Assembly (NCBI GenBank): GCA_965229335.1 | Contig: OZ245874.1 | Span: 7,068,001-7,132,000 of the forward strand | Length of the DNA stretch: 64,000 bases | DNA from: JAFKFH01 sp017307375 | GTDB taxonomy: Bacteria > Pseudomonadota > Alphaproteobacteria > Ferrovibrionales > Ferrovibrionaceae | Reading direction: 5' to 3' | Shown here: positions 21,553-29,553 of the stretch, in pieces | How positions within the stretch are numbered: position 1 is the stretch's first letter | How the letters are laid out: every line of letters begins with the position of its first letter | Position numbers and translations under genes: made by a program | The notes under the pieces: generated by a model | Database searches by the model: none | What the model was told of the DNA's origin: nothing | The model's input: the letters and a program-made list of their open reading frames with translations, nothing else

Positions 21553-22134
21553 ATGATGGAGCAGATGCAGGCCGACACGATCGCCCGACAGGCGGCGATC
21601 GGGACCGCACAGCCCGCCCGCTTCTTCGACGACGGCATCAGCTGGCCCGAACTGCACCGCCTCGCCGCGCTTTGGCAGACCAAGCGGCGCGGCCGGTTCA
21701 TGCCGGCCCGGAGCGATTTCGACCCCCTGGAGCTGAAGCCCTGGCTGGGCTGGCTGTCGCTGATCCGGGTCGTCGACGGCGGGGCCGATTTCGTCTTTGC
21801 CGTCTACGGCACCAGCATCGCCTGGAATTCGGGCCAGGAACTGCAAGGCAAGACCACCGATGCGCTGCCGGCGGCGTTGCGCCTGCCCGTCGAAGAATCC
21901 TACCGGCTGGTCTGCCATCTGCGCCGCCCGCTGTTCTCGGCCATCATCGTGCGCGCCGACGGCGGCCGGCGGGTGGTGATGGAGCGGGCGATCCTGCCGC
22001 TCTCCTGCGACGGGCAGACCGTCGACCGGCTGCTGGTCGGTCTCGGCCGGCACGAGATCGACGACGACGATGTCGCCGGCTACCGCCGCAGCCTGCAGGG
22101 CTGCGACGTCACCGTCGCGCTGGTCGATCCCTGA
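21553..22134 (+). CDS. PAS_5 domain protein (PF07310-like)
   Basis: The 193-residue protein has a single PAS-like fold: RRGRFMPARSDFDPLELKPWLGW is the family opening, followed by FVFAVYGTSIAWNSGQELQGK and a beta-sheet core ending in LLVGLGRHE. No output domain is attached. PAS_5 proteins are abundant in Rhodospirillales and mostly uncharacterised; a small-ligand sensor function is presumed. GGAGGG 7 nt before the ATG at 21553 supports this start over a GTG at 21532. Confidence 0.7.
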   Translation: MMEQMQADTIARQAAIGTAQPARFFDDGISWPELHRLAALWQTKRRGRFMPARSDFDPLELKPWLGWLSLIRVVDGGADFVFAVYGTSIAWNSGQELQGKTTDALPAALRLPVEESYRLVCHLRRPLFSAIIVRADGGRRVVMERAILPLSCDGQTVDRLLVGLGRHEIDDDDVAGYRRSLQGCDVTVALVDP

Positions 22135-22137
22135 TCG

Positions 22138-23082
22138 TCAGCGCGCAAGCGTCCGGGCGATCGCCTGATCGGCATCGGTCGCCACGAAACCGGGCAGCAG
22201 CGTGGCCAGCCGGCCTGGCGCGAGCCTGACGCCGCCATCCCACAGATAGCGCTGCTCGACCAGATCGCGCGCGACCGGATCGGCCAACGCGGCGAGACGC
22301 ATTTGCCACCATGGACGTCGCCGCAGCCCGGCACCGGGATGCCCGGCGGCGCGAGCGATATCGCGGGCCAGGGCACTCGGCGCCATGTCCAGGGTGGGGC
22401 CGTGCACCACCTGGCTGCCCTGCCAGTCCCGCCCCAGCAGGTCCAGCGCCGCGCATGCCAGATCAGGCAGGAACGACCAGGCCTGCGGCCGAGACGCATC
22501 GCCGGGAAACCAGGGGCTGCGGCCGACCCGCAGGGCGGCGAACATCCCGGCTGCGGGTCCGCCGGCCATGCCCGGGCCGAAATGCCAGCCGGCCCGCAGG
22601 GTCAGCAATCGCGTACCGTCGCCCAGCCGCGCCATGACCTCGGCCTCGGCGCGGCCACGCCCGCTGACCGGTGCGATCGGCGCGCCCTCGCCGAAGGCGT
22701 CGGCTCCCGGCCGCCCCAACGGATGGACCGATCCCGGCAGGACGACGGGGATCCCGGTCTCGCGTGCCGCCGCGGCAACACACGCCGCGATCGCCGGCAG
22801 CACCGCAAGGCGCTCGCCCGGCGCGACGTCGATGCCGTGCACGATCGCCGAGGCGCCCTGGGCCGCGCGCAGGACCGAGGCGGCGTCGCGACCGTCGCCA
22901 GTGACCCATTCCAGCCCGACCGGGGCGCCCAGGCGGCCCCGCGCCTCGTGCGCGTTGCGCGCCAGCGCCCGGACCTGGCGCCCACGCGCCAGGGCCTGCG
23001 CCAGTACCGCGCCGCCGAAGCCACCGGTCGCCCCCAGAATCAGTATCGGTCGATCGCCCATCGCGCCATCAGCCGCCGCCAT
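22138..23082 (-). CDS. NAD(P)-binding NmrA/epimerase-like protein
   Basis: The 314-residue protein has an N-terminal Rossmann fold with the nucleotide motif LILGATGGFGGAVLAQALARG and a loop RALARN that can read the NADP phosphate. Downstream, VVLPGSVHPLGRPG and GRGRAEAEVMARL correspond to the region of the extended short-chain dehydrogenase active site, but the catalytic YxxxK is not clear, as in NmrA-like regulators and ether isomerases. A C-terminal helix region completes the fold. It is convergent with the PAS_5 gene (3 nt apart) and divergent from gpsA. The start may be 23082 or the ATG at 23061. Confidence 0.72.
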   Translation of the reverse strand: MAAADGAMGDRPILILGATGGFGGAVLAQALARGRQVRALARNAHEARGRLGAPVGLEWVTGDGRDAASVLRAAQGASAIVHGIDVAPGERLAVLPAIAACVAAAARETGIPVVLPGSVHPLGRPGADAFGEGAPIAPVSGRGRAEAEVMARLGDGTRLLTLRAGWHFGPGMAGGPAAGMFAALRVGRSPWFPGDASRPQAWSFLPDLACAALDLLGRDWQGSQVVHGPTLDMAPSALARDIARAAGHPGAGLRRRPWWQMRLAALADPVARDLVEQRYLWDGGVRLAPGRLATLLPGFVATDADQAIARTLAR

Positions 23083-23177
23083 CGGCCGACGTTATAATGC
23101 CCCGTCATCGCCCTGTCGCGCCCGCGAATGGCCGGCTGGGTATTGCGGGGGTCGGCCGGCCGGGTTAAGCACGGGGC

Positions 23178-24167
23178 ATGACCCGACTGGCCATCATCGG
23201 CGGCGGCGCCTGGGGTACCGCGCTGGCCGCCGTCGCCCGCGCCGGCGGCGCCGACACGGTGCTGTGGGCCCGCAATGCGGACGTCGTCGCCGACATCAAT
23301 ACCCGGCACGAAAACCTGCTTTATCTGCCGGGGGTACCGCTCGACCCGGCGATCGTGGCGACGACGGACATGGCGGCGGTCGCCGACGCCGATCTCGCCC
23401 TGCTGGTCTGCCCGGCGCAGAGCCTGCGCGACGTCGTAACCGCCGGCCGCGCGCATCTGGCCGGCAAACCGCTCGCGATCGCCGCGAAAGGCATCGAGAT
23501 CGCGACCTCGGCCCTGATGAGCGACGTGGTCGCCGACGTGCTGCCCGAGGCGCCGCTGGCCGTGGTTTCCGGCCCGACCTTCGCCGACGAGGTGGCCCGC
23601 GGCCTGCCGACCGCGGTCAGCGTCGCCGCGGCCGACATCGCGGTGGCCCGGCGTTTTGCCGCGGCGCTGGCCCGACCGGCCTTTCGTCCCTACGTTTCCG
23701 ACGATGTGGTCGGCGTCGAGATCGGCGGGGCCCTGAAGAACGTCATCGCCATCGCCGCCGGCATCGTGACCGGCCGCGGCCTGGGCGAGAACGCGCGGGC
23801 CGCGTTGATTACCCGCGGCGTCGCCGAAATGGCCCGCTACGGCCGTGCCCGCGGCGCCCGCGCCGAGACGCTGATGGGCCTGTCGGGGCTGGGCGACCTG
23901 ATCCTCACCTGTTCGTCGGCGCATTCGCGCAACACCTCGCTCGGCATCGCCCTGGGCGAGGGAAGGCAACTCGCCGACATCCTGGGCGGGCGACGCACGG
24001 TCAGCGAGGGGGTGGCGACCGCGCGCGCCGTCGCGGCCGAATCGCTGCGCCGCGTCCTCGATCTGCCGGTCACCCGCGCCGTCGACCAGATCCTGCACGG
24101 CGGCGCCGGCATCGACGAGACCATTGCCGGGCTGCTGGCCCGGCCGCTGAAACACGAGGGGGAATAG
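23178..24167 (+). CDS. gpsA: Glycerol-3-phosphate dehydrogenase [NAD(P)+]
   Basis: The 329-residue enzyme reduces dihydroxyacetone phosphate to sn-glycerol 3-phosphate for phospholipid synthesis. The Rossmann motif is IIGGGAWGTALAAVA; the substrate pocket is seen in VVSGPTFADEVARGLPTAV, the catalytic Lys in GGALKNVIAIAAGI, and MGLSGLGDLILTC is a late family signature. Length is normal. It is followed 9 nt later by the EVE-domain gene on the same strand. Confidence 0.96.
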   Translation: MTRLAIIGGGAWGTALAAVARAGGADTVLWARNADVVADINTRHENLLYLPGVPLDPAIVATTDMAAVADADLALLVCPAQSLRDVVTAGRAHLAGKPLAIAAKGIEIATSALMSDVVADVLPEAPLAVVSGPTFADEVARGLPTAVSVAAADIAVARRFAAALARPAFRPYVSDDVVGVEIGGALKNVIAIAAGIVTGRGLGENARAALITRGVAEMARYGRARGARAETLMGLSGLGDLILTCSSAHSRNTSLGIALGEGRQLADILGGRRTVSEGVATARAVAAESLRRVLDLPVTRAVDQILHGGAGIDETIAGLLARPLKHEGE

Positions 24168-24176
24168 GGGAAGACG

Positions 24177-24584
24177 ATGGCTCATTGGCTGATCAAGAGC
24201 GAGCCCGAAGCCTGGTCCTGGGACATGCAGGTCAAGAAGGGTACCGAATCCTGGAACGGTGTCCGCAACTACCAGGCCGCCAACAACATGAAGGCGATGA
24301 AGCTGGGCGAACAGGCCTTCTTCTATCATTCGGTGTCGGAGAAACAGATCGTCGGCATCGTCGAGGTCGCCAAGCTCTATTACCCCGACCCGACCGACGA
24401 GAGCGGGCGGTTCGGAATGGTCGACTTCCGCACGGTCAAGCCGCTGAAAACCCCGGTCACCCTGGCCCAGATCAAGGACGACCCCAGGCTGAACCACCTG
24501 CCGCTGATCCGGCAGTCCCGGTTGTCGGTCATGCCGATCGACGACGCATCGTGGAAATACATCTGCAAGCTGGGCGGCGTCTGA
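24177..24584 (+). CDS. EVE domain-containing protein
   Basis: The 135-residue protein consists of one EVE domain, a PUA-like fold. The family opening HWLIKSEPEAWSW and the stretch WNGVRNYQAANNMKAMKLG are diagnostic, followed by FFYHSVSEKQIVGIVEV. EVE domains are related to YTH readers and can bind modified bases in DNA or RNA; the ligand in stand-alone bacterial proteins is not established. It lies immediately downstream of gpsA and 2 nt before a Rieske protein gene. Confidence 0.92.
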   Translation: MAHWLIKSEPEAWSWDMQVKKGTESWNGVRNYQAANNMKAMKLGEQAFFYHSVSEKQIVGIVEVAKLYYPDPTDESGRFGMVDFRTVKPLKTPVTLAQIKDDPRLNHLPLIRQSRLSVMPIDDASWKYICKLGGV

Positions 24585-24586
24585 GC

Positions 24587-24949
24587 GTGCTGCCGGCCCG
24601 CCACCCGCCGCCGGCCCCCGGCACGGTGCTGTGCCGGCTGGACGACCTGCCCGATCCGGGCGCCAGGGGCCTGACCTTCGGCGAGGGCCGGCTGGCCTTC
24701 GAAATGTTCGTCGTCCGCCGCGGCGCGCGGGCCTGGGGCTATGTCAACGATTGCCCGCATGCCCATACCACACTCGAATTCATGCCCGACCGTTTCCTCG
24801 ATTCGGCCGGGCTCGACATCATCTGTTCGACCCATGGCGCCCGCTTCGCCGTCGAGACCGGGCGCTGCCTGATCGGGCCCTGCAAGGGCCAGGCCCTGAC
24901 CCCGGTGCCGGTCGCGGTGATCGACGGCACGATCACGGTGACGGCATGA
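24587..24949 (+). CDS. Stand-alone Rieske [2Fe-2S] ferredoxin-like protein
   Basis: The 120-residue protein starts at GTG 2 nt after the EVE stop. The two cluster-binding motifs are CPHAH (Cys-Pro-His) and CSTHGARF (Cys-x2-His), the standard Rieske pattern CxH...CxxH, followed by CLIGPCKGQALTPVPVAV, where the extra cysteines match the Rieske ferredoxin fold with GPC. There is no signal or membrane segment, so it is a soluble electron carrier or a cytosolic subunit for an unknown oxygenase. Its stop overlaps the GST start (ATGA), so EVE, Rieske and GST are probably co-translated. Confidence 0.85.
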   Translation: MLPARHPPPAPGTVLCRLDDLPDPGARGLTFGEGRLAFEMFVVRRGARAWGYVNDCPHAHTTLEFMPDRFLDSAGLDIICSTHGARFAVETGRCLIGPCKGQALTPVPVAVIDGTITVTA

Positions 24950-25587
24950 CGGCGACGCTGTTCGGCGCGGCCTACAGCGTCTATGTGCGGATCGCCCGGC
25001 TTGCCCTGATCGAGAAGGGTGTCGCCCATGATCTGGTCGAGGTCGACGTCTTCGGCCCGGACGGCCCGCCGGCCGAGCATGTCGCCCGCCATCCCTTCGG
25101 CCGCATCCCGGCCTTCGACCACGACGGCTTCATCCTCTACGAGACCGCCGCGATCACCCGCTATGTCGACGAGGCGTTTCCCGGCCCTGCCCTGCTGCCG
25201 TCGGGGCCGCAGGCCCGTGCCCGGGCGGCACAGGTCGTGGCGATGATCGATTCCTACGGCTATCGCCCGCTGGTCTGGGGCCTGTTCGTCGAACGGATCC
25301 GCGCGCCGGCACAGGGCCGCCTGCCCGACGAGGCGGCGATTGCCCAGGCCCTGCCCCAGGCCCGTACCTTTCTTGCCGCCCTGGCGGCGCTGTGCGGCGA
25401 CGGTCCCTGGCTGGCTGGCAGCGAGCTGACCCTCGCCGACCTGCATGCCGCGCCGATCTTTGCCTATTTCACGCTGACGCCGGACGCGGCCGGCCTGCTG
25501 GCGCCCCATCCCGGGCTGCGCGCCTGGTGGCAGGCGATGGCGGCACGGCCAAGCCTGGCTGCGACCCGCTCGCCGCTGGAACCCTGA
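24946..25587 (+). CDS. Glutathione S-transferase family protein
   Basis: The 213-residue protein has a thioredoxin-like N-domain (LFGAAYSVYVRIARLAL, cis-Pro loop HPFGRIPAFDHDG, glutathione contact ILYETAAITRYVDEAF) and a helical C-domain with the capping motif ELTLADLHAAPIFAYF. The catalytic residue may be Ser or Tyr in SVY. It is translationally coupled to the Rieske gene and convergent with the outer-membrane protein gene, one base apart. Confidence 0.85.
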   Translation: MTATLFGAAYSVYVRIARLALIEKGVAHDLVEVDVFGPDGPPAEHVARHPFGRIPAFDHDGFILYETAAITRYVDEAFPGPALLPSGPQARARAAQVVAMIDSYGYRPLVWGLFVERIRAPAQGRLPDEAAIAQALPQARTFLAALAALCGDGPWLAGSELTLADLHAAPIFAYFTLTPDAAGLLAPHPGLRAWWQAMAARPSLAATRSPLEP

Positions 25588-26754
25588 TCAGAAGCGGATT
25601 CGCCAGTTGACCGCGGCGCCGACGGCGTTCGACCAGTCGCCGGCGACGCGCTGGCGCTTGAAGCCGGCCCCCAGTTCCAGGCCGAAATCGAAGACATGGA
25701 CGATGCCGGCGGTGAACAGCTGGTCGCGGCTGGTCCCGCCCGCATTGCCGAGGTTCTCGATCGTCCGCGGCGTCATCGCGAGATTGACGATCCACTGCCG
25801 GCCGATCCTGGTTTCCAGCATCGCGGTCAGGAACGCGACATCCTGATCGTTGCCGTGGTAGCCGCGGAACGCGGCATACTCGACCAGCGGGGTGACGCGC
25901 AGGTCGTCGGCCAGGCGGAACTCCTGGGCCAGGCTGACGATCCAGCCGGATTCGTCGCGGGGATTGTTCTGGCCCGCCTGCTGGAATTCCGCCGACACCA
26001 TCCAGCTCAGCCCGGGCAGGTCCGGCACGTGGCCGCCGGTCAGCGACGCAGCCCAGGACCCGAGCCTGCCGGTATTGGACACGCCGCCATAGTCCAGCCG
26101 GTTATGGCCGAGGCGCTTGGCCCGCGGGTCGCCGAACGCCGGCGCGGTGAAGACCGACTGGCTCAGCAACGTCGAATCGGCCATGAAGGCCGACGCCTCG
26201 AACGAGACCCGGCCGAAAAGCGCGGACGTCGCCGCCAGCCCGCCGCCCAGCCCGATCTTCTCCTTCAGCCGGTAGGCGGCGTTGAAATCCTGGCCGAACA
26301 GGATCGGCGCCCGATCCCAGGCGATGCCGACGAACGGGTCGAACTTGCCGGCGAAGGCGGTGACGGTATCGTCCTGGTAGCGGGCGAACAGATGCTCGAT
26401 ATAGCCGCCGGTACCGGCGAAGGCGGTGGACGAGCCCGGGGCGGGACTTTCGACCTGCCCCAGCCGGGTCATCAGCTGCAGCGAAAAACGCCGATCGAGG
26501 AACAGCGCCGTGTTGTTGCGCAGATCGGGATAGAGGTTGGCCAGCCGGCCGTTCGGCGCCTGGGATCCGAACGTGTCGATGGCGAAGAACCGCAAGGTGG
26601 CAAGATCGACCAGCGTCGGGGCGCCCCGATATTCCCCGGGCAGCAGGGCGAGGCGCTGATAGGGCGTCTGCTCGAGGAACGGGCTCAGCGCCGCGGCCGG
26701 CCCGTTGGCCAGGACCGCGGCGACGGCGAGGGGAATGGCCGCGATACGTCTCAT
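25588..26754 (-). CDS. Predicted outer-membrane beta-barrel protein of unknown function
   Basis: The 388-residue product starts with a signal peptide (RRIAAIPLAVAAVLANGPAAA, cleavage near residue 22). The remainder has alternating polar and hydrophobic strands with many Gly, Asn, Asp and aromatic residues, and ends in the C-terminal aromatic sequence NWRIRF expected of proteins inserted by BamA. No known porin family is recognised. I count roughly a dozen potential strands by eye. It is convergent with the GST gene and divergent from the tmRNA gene, with no other operon partner. Confidence 0.65.
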   Translation of the reverse strand: MRRIAAIPLAVAAVLANGPAAALSPFLEQTPYQRLALLPGEYRGAPTLVDLATLRFFAIDTFGSQAPNGRLANLYPDLRNNTALFLDRRFSLQLMTRLGQVESPAPGSSTAFAGTGGYIEHLFARYQDDTVTAFAGKFDPFVGIAWDRAPILFGQDFNAAYRLKEKIGLGGGLAATSALFGRVSFEASAFMADSTLLSQSVFTAPAFGDPRAKRLGHNRLDYGGVSNTGRLGSWAASLTGGHVPDLPGLSWMVSAEFQQAGQNNPRDESGWIVSLAQEFRLADDLRVTPLVEYAAFRGYHGNDQDVAFLTAMLETRIGRQWIVNLAMTPRTIENLGNAGGTSRDQLFTAGIVHVFDFGLELGAGFKRQRVAGDWSNAVGAAVNWRIRF

Positions 26755-26804
26755 GCGCCGTCAGACTGCCGGCCGCGTGTGACAGGCTTGCGAAAGCGGT
26801 CGGC

Positions 26805-27120
26805 TATCCCTATATCTCTGGGTGCCGGGCAACCGGCTATGGCGATAAACACCGTATGGAATAAACGTTACGGACCCGGGGGCGGTACCCGGCGCCTCCA
26901 CCAAGAGCCCATGACCCAGGTGTGGACCAGGGATTTTCTCGTGGGTTGTTGCTGGGGGCGAATCAGGCTCGACGTGCGTGGTAAAGATACGACTTTCGCT
27001 CGGCATGGTTCCGCCGTCATCGGGCCATATCACAAGTGCCAATGATAACACTGAGGCGCTCGCTGTCGCTGCATAAGCGATAAGCGCGGTTCGGGGGGCA
27101 CCGGGCAACAGAAGCCCCCC
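26805..27120 (+). ncRNA. ssrA: Two-piece (circularly permuted) tmRNA
   Basis: The acceptor piece comes first, ending in encoded CCA at 26901-26903; the 50-nt intervening segment follows (26904-26953), then the coding piece from 26954. The tRNA-like acceptor stem pairs GGGGGCG (26954-26960) with CGCCTCC (26893-26899) and contains the G3:U70 alanine identity pair. The tag frame 27038-27076 encodes ANDNTEALAVAA then TAA, starting at a GCC resume codon. A GGGGGGC...GCCCCCC hairpin (27093-27120) probably closes the coding piece or terminates it. The gene order and tag are those of alphaproteobacterial two-piece tmRNA, which rescues stalled ribosomes. The 5' end of the acceptor piece is approximate. 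Confidence 0.93.
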
Positions 27121-27259
27121 ACTCAATCTCCCGACGCCACGGAAAACGCCGGTCCCCCGCGACGATCGTTGCGGGCGCCCTTGCCGTGGCGGCGGGCTTT
27201 CGGCCACAATGGCCGCTTAGCTGGCGTACTGGTTCAAAAGACGGTTAGGGGACGGCTGC

Positions 27260-27784
27260 ATGGCCCGCGACTTCATGGATTACAACAGCATGGTCGAGGA
27301 CGCGTTGCGTCTGGTCGTGCGCCGCGCGGTCGAACGGGTGATCGCCGAGGGCCTGCCCGGCAACCATCACTTCTACATTTCGTTCCGCACCGATTTTGCC
27401 GGGGTCGACATCCCGGAATACCTCCACGCCCGCTATCCCGAGGAAATGACCATCGTGCTGCAGCACCAGTATGGCGGGCTGCACTGCGACGACGAGAAGC
27501 TCGGCGTCACGCTGAACTTCAACAAGGTGCCCGAGCATCTGGTGGTGCCGTTCGCGGCGATCACCGCCTTCGCCGACCCGTCGGTGAATTTCGGCCTGCA
27601 GTTCCACGGCACGGCGATGGCCGCCAACAGCGCCCGGCGCAACGGTCCGGCGGCGGTCAAGCTGCAGGAACAGCAGCCTGCCGCGAAGGCCGAGACCCCT
27701 GCCGCACCGTCCGACGGTAGCGACGGCCCGGCCGAAGGCGGCGCCAAGGTCGTGACCCTCGACGCCTTCCGCAAGAAGCAGTAA
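27260..27784 (+). CDS. sspB: SspB, ClpXP adaptor for ssrA-tagged substrates
   Basis: The 174-residue protein is the alpha-type SspB adaptor that binds the ssrA degradation tag and delivers substrates to ClpX. The folded N-domain (residues ~1-120) contains NHHFYISFRTDFAGVDIP and MTIVLQHQYGGLHCDDEKLGV, typical of the family. A flexible Ala/Pro/Glu-rich linker follows, and the C-terminus KVVTLDAFRKKQ is the ClpX-docking tail (VVxLDxFRKK type). It lies 140 bp downstream of the tmRNA gene, whose product makes its substrates. Confidence 0.95.
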   Translation: MARDFMDYNSMVEDALRLVVRRAVERVIAEGLPGNHHFYISFRTDFAGVDIPEYLHARYPEEMTIVLQHQYGGLHCDDEKLGVTLNFNKVPEHLVVPFAAITAFADPSVNFGLQFHGTAMAANSARRNGPAAVKLQEQQPAAKAETPAAPSDGSDGPAEGGAKVVTLDAFRKKQ

Positions 27785-27838
27785 GACGCCGGCGACGCCG
27801 CGACCGCTTCACCCAGCCCGACACGCAAGGGATTGCGC

Positions 27839-29452
27839 ATGCCCGATTTCAGCTACCAGGACCTGTTCCCGCAGGGAGCCGACACCACGCCCTATCGCAA
27901 GCTGACGGCCGAAGGCGTCGAGACGATCGAGGCGGGCGGGCGCAGGATCCTGAAGGTCGCGCCCGAGGCGCTGTCGACGCTTGCCTTCAACGCGATGCGC
28001 GACATCGCGCATCTGTTCCGGCCCGGCCATCTGGCGCAGCTCGCAAAGATCCTCGCCGACGAAACCGCCAGTCCGAACGACCATTTCGTCGCCCGCGAGA
28101 TGCTGAAGAACGCCAATGTCTCGGCCGGGATGATCCTGCCGTCCTGCCAGGATACCGGCACGGCGATCGTCGTCGGCAAGCGTGGGCAGAACGTCTGGAC
28201 CGACGGCCGGGACGAGGCGGCGCTGAGCCACGGCGTCTACCGCACCTATACCGAGACCAACCTGCGCTATTCGCAGATGGCACCGCTGTCGATGTTCCAG
28301 GAAAAGAACACCGGCACCAACCTGCCGGCCCAGATCGACCTGTTCGCCACCGACGGCGATGCCTACAAGTTCCTGTTCATGGCCAAGGGCGGCGGGTCGG
28401 CCAACAAGACCTTCCTGTTTCAGGGCACGCCGGCGCTGCTGCGCGGCGAGGCGCTGCTGAAATTCCTCGACGAGAAGATCAAGACCCTCGGCACCGCCGC
28501 CTGCCCGCCCTATCATCTGGCGATCGTCATCGGCGGCCTGTCGGCCGAACAGAACCTCAAGACCGTCAAGCTCGCCTCCGCGCGCTACTACGACAGCCTG
28601 CCGACCGAAGGCTCGGCCGGCGGCCAAGCCTTCCGCGACGTCGAGTTCGAGCAGCAGGTGCTGGCCCTGACCCAGGCCTCGGGCATCGGCGCCCAGTTCG
28701 GCGGCAAGTATTTCTGCCACGACGTCCGCGTCATCCGCCTACCGCGCCACGGCGCCTCGCTGCCGGTGGGCATCGGCGTCTCCTGTTCGGCCGACCGCCA
28801 GGTGCTGGGCAAGATCACCCATGAGGGCGTCTTCCTCGAACAGCTCGAGACCGATCCGGCCAAGTACCTGCCCGAGGTCACCGACGCGCATCTGGCCGAC
28901 GACGTCGTCGCCGTCGACCTGAGCCGGCCGATGAGCGAGATCCGGGCGCTGTTGTCGCAATATCCGATCAAGACGCGGCTGAAGCTGACCGGCACGCTGA
29001 TCGTCGCCCGCGACCTCGCGCACCAGAAACTGGCCGAGCGCCTCGACCGCGGCGAAGGCCTGCCCGACTACGTCAAGAATCACCCGATCTACTACGCCGG
29101 CCCGGCCAAGACGCCGGAAGGCTACGCCTCCGGCTCGTTCGGCCCGACCACGGCCGGCCGCATGGATTCCTTCGTCGACATGTTCCAGAAGCACGGCGGA
29201 TCGATGGTGATGCTGGCCAAGGGCAACCGCTCGAAGGCGGTGACCGAGGCCTGCAAGACCCATGGCGGCTTCTATCTCGGCTCGATCGGCGGCCCGGCCG
29301 CGATCCTCGCCCAGAACTGCATCAGGAAGGTCGAGGTGCTGGAGTATCCTGAACTCGGCATGGAAGCGATCTGGAAGGTCGAGGTCGAGGATTTCCCCGC
29401 GTTCATCATCGTCGACGACAAGGGCAACGATTTCTTTGCCAATCTGGCCTGA
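27839..29452 (+). CDS. fumA: Fumarate hydratase, class I (iron-sulfur)
   Basis: The 537-residue enzyme hydrates fumarate to L-malate in the TCA cycle using an oxygen-sensitive [4Fe-4S] cluster. Cluster cysteines are visible at Cys103 (LPSCQDTGTAI), Cys222 (ACPPYHLAIVIGG) and Cys316 (GIGVSCSADR), with the same spacing as in E. coli FumA. The C-terminal domain includes FGPTTAGRMDSFVDMFQ and GGFYLGSIGGPAAILAQ. AAGGGA 7 nt upstream supports the ATG at 27839 rather than a TTG at 27833. It is downstream of sspB on the same strand with a 54-bp gap. Confidence 0.95.
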   Translation: MPDFSYQDLFPQGADTTPYRKLTAEGVETIEAGGRRILKVAPEALSTLAFNAMRDIAHLFRPGHLAQLAKILADETASPNDHFVAREMLKNANVSAGMILPSCQDTGTAIVVGKRGQNVWTDGRDEAALSHGVYRTYTETNLRYSQMAPLSMFQEKNTGTNLPAQIDLFATDGDAYKFLFMAKGGGSANKTFLFQGTPALLRGEALLKFLDEKIKTLGTAACPPYHLAIVIGGLSAEQNLKTVKLASARYYDSLPTEGSAGGQAFRDVEFEQQVLALTQASGIGAQFGGKYFCHDVRVIRLPRHGASLPVGIGVSCSADRQVLGKITHEGVFLEQLETDPAKYLPEVTDAHLADDVVAVDLSRPMSEIRALLSQYPIKTRLKLTGTLIVARDLAHQKLAERLDRGEGLPDYVKNHPIYYAGPAKTPEGYASGSFGPTTAGRMDSFVDMFQKHGGSMVMLAKGNRSKAVTEACKTHGGFYLGSIGGPAAILAQNCIRKVEVLEYPELGMEAIWKVEVEDFPAFIIVDDKGNDFFANLA

Positions 29453-29515
29453 TGATCCGACGGTCCGGCCGGCCAGCCTCATGGTCGGGCAGGCCGGCCG
29501 GAGCGGGGTGGCACA

Positions 29516-29543
29516 TTGACGATCGCCCAATCGTCGCTAGATA
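29516..29543 (+). promoter_or_regulatory. Putative sigma70 promoter of hrcA operon
   Basis: TTGACG (29516-29521) and TAGATA (29538-29543) are 16 bp apart. The predicted transcript would start about 4 nt before the hrcA ATG at 29554, so the message would be nearly leaderless. No CIRCE inverted repeat is visible in this gap. Confidence 0.5.
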
Positions 29544-29553
29544 GTCAGGGGCG

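Noticed and set aside
25696..27045. 449-codon frame across the beta-barrel gene and tmRNA
   Set aside because: It is antisense to a signal-peptide-bearing protein and runs through the tmRNA; no domain is seen.
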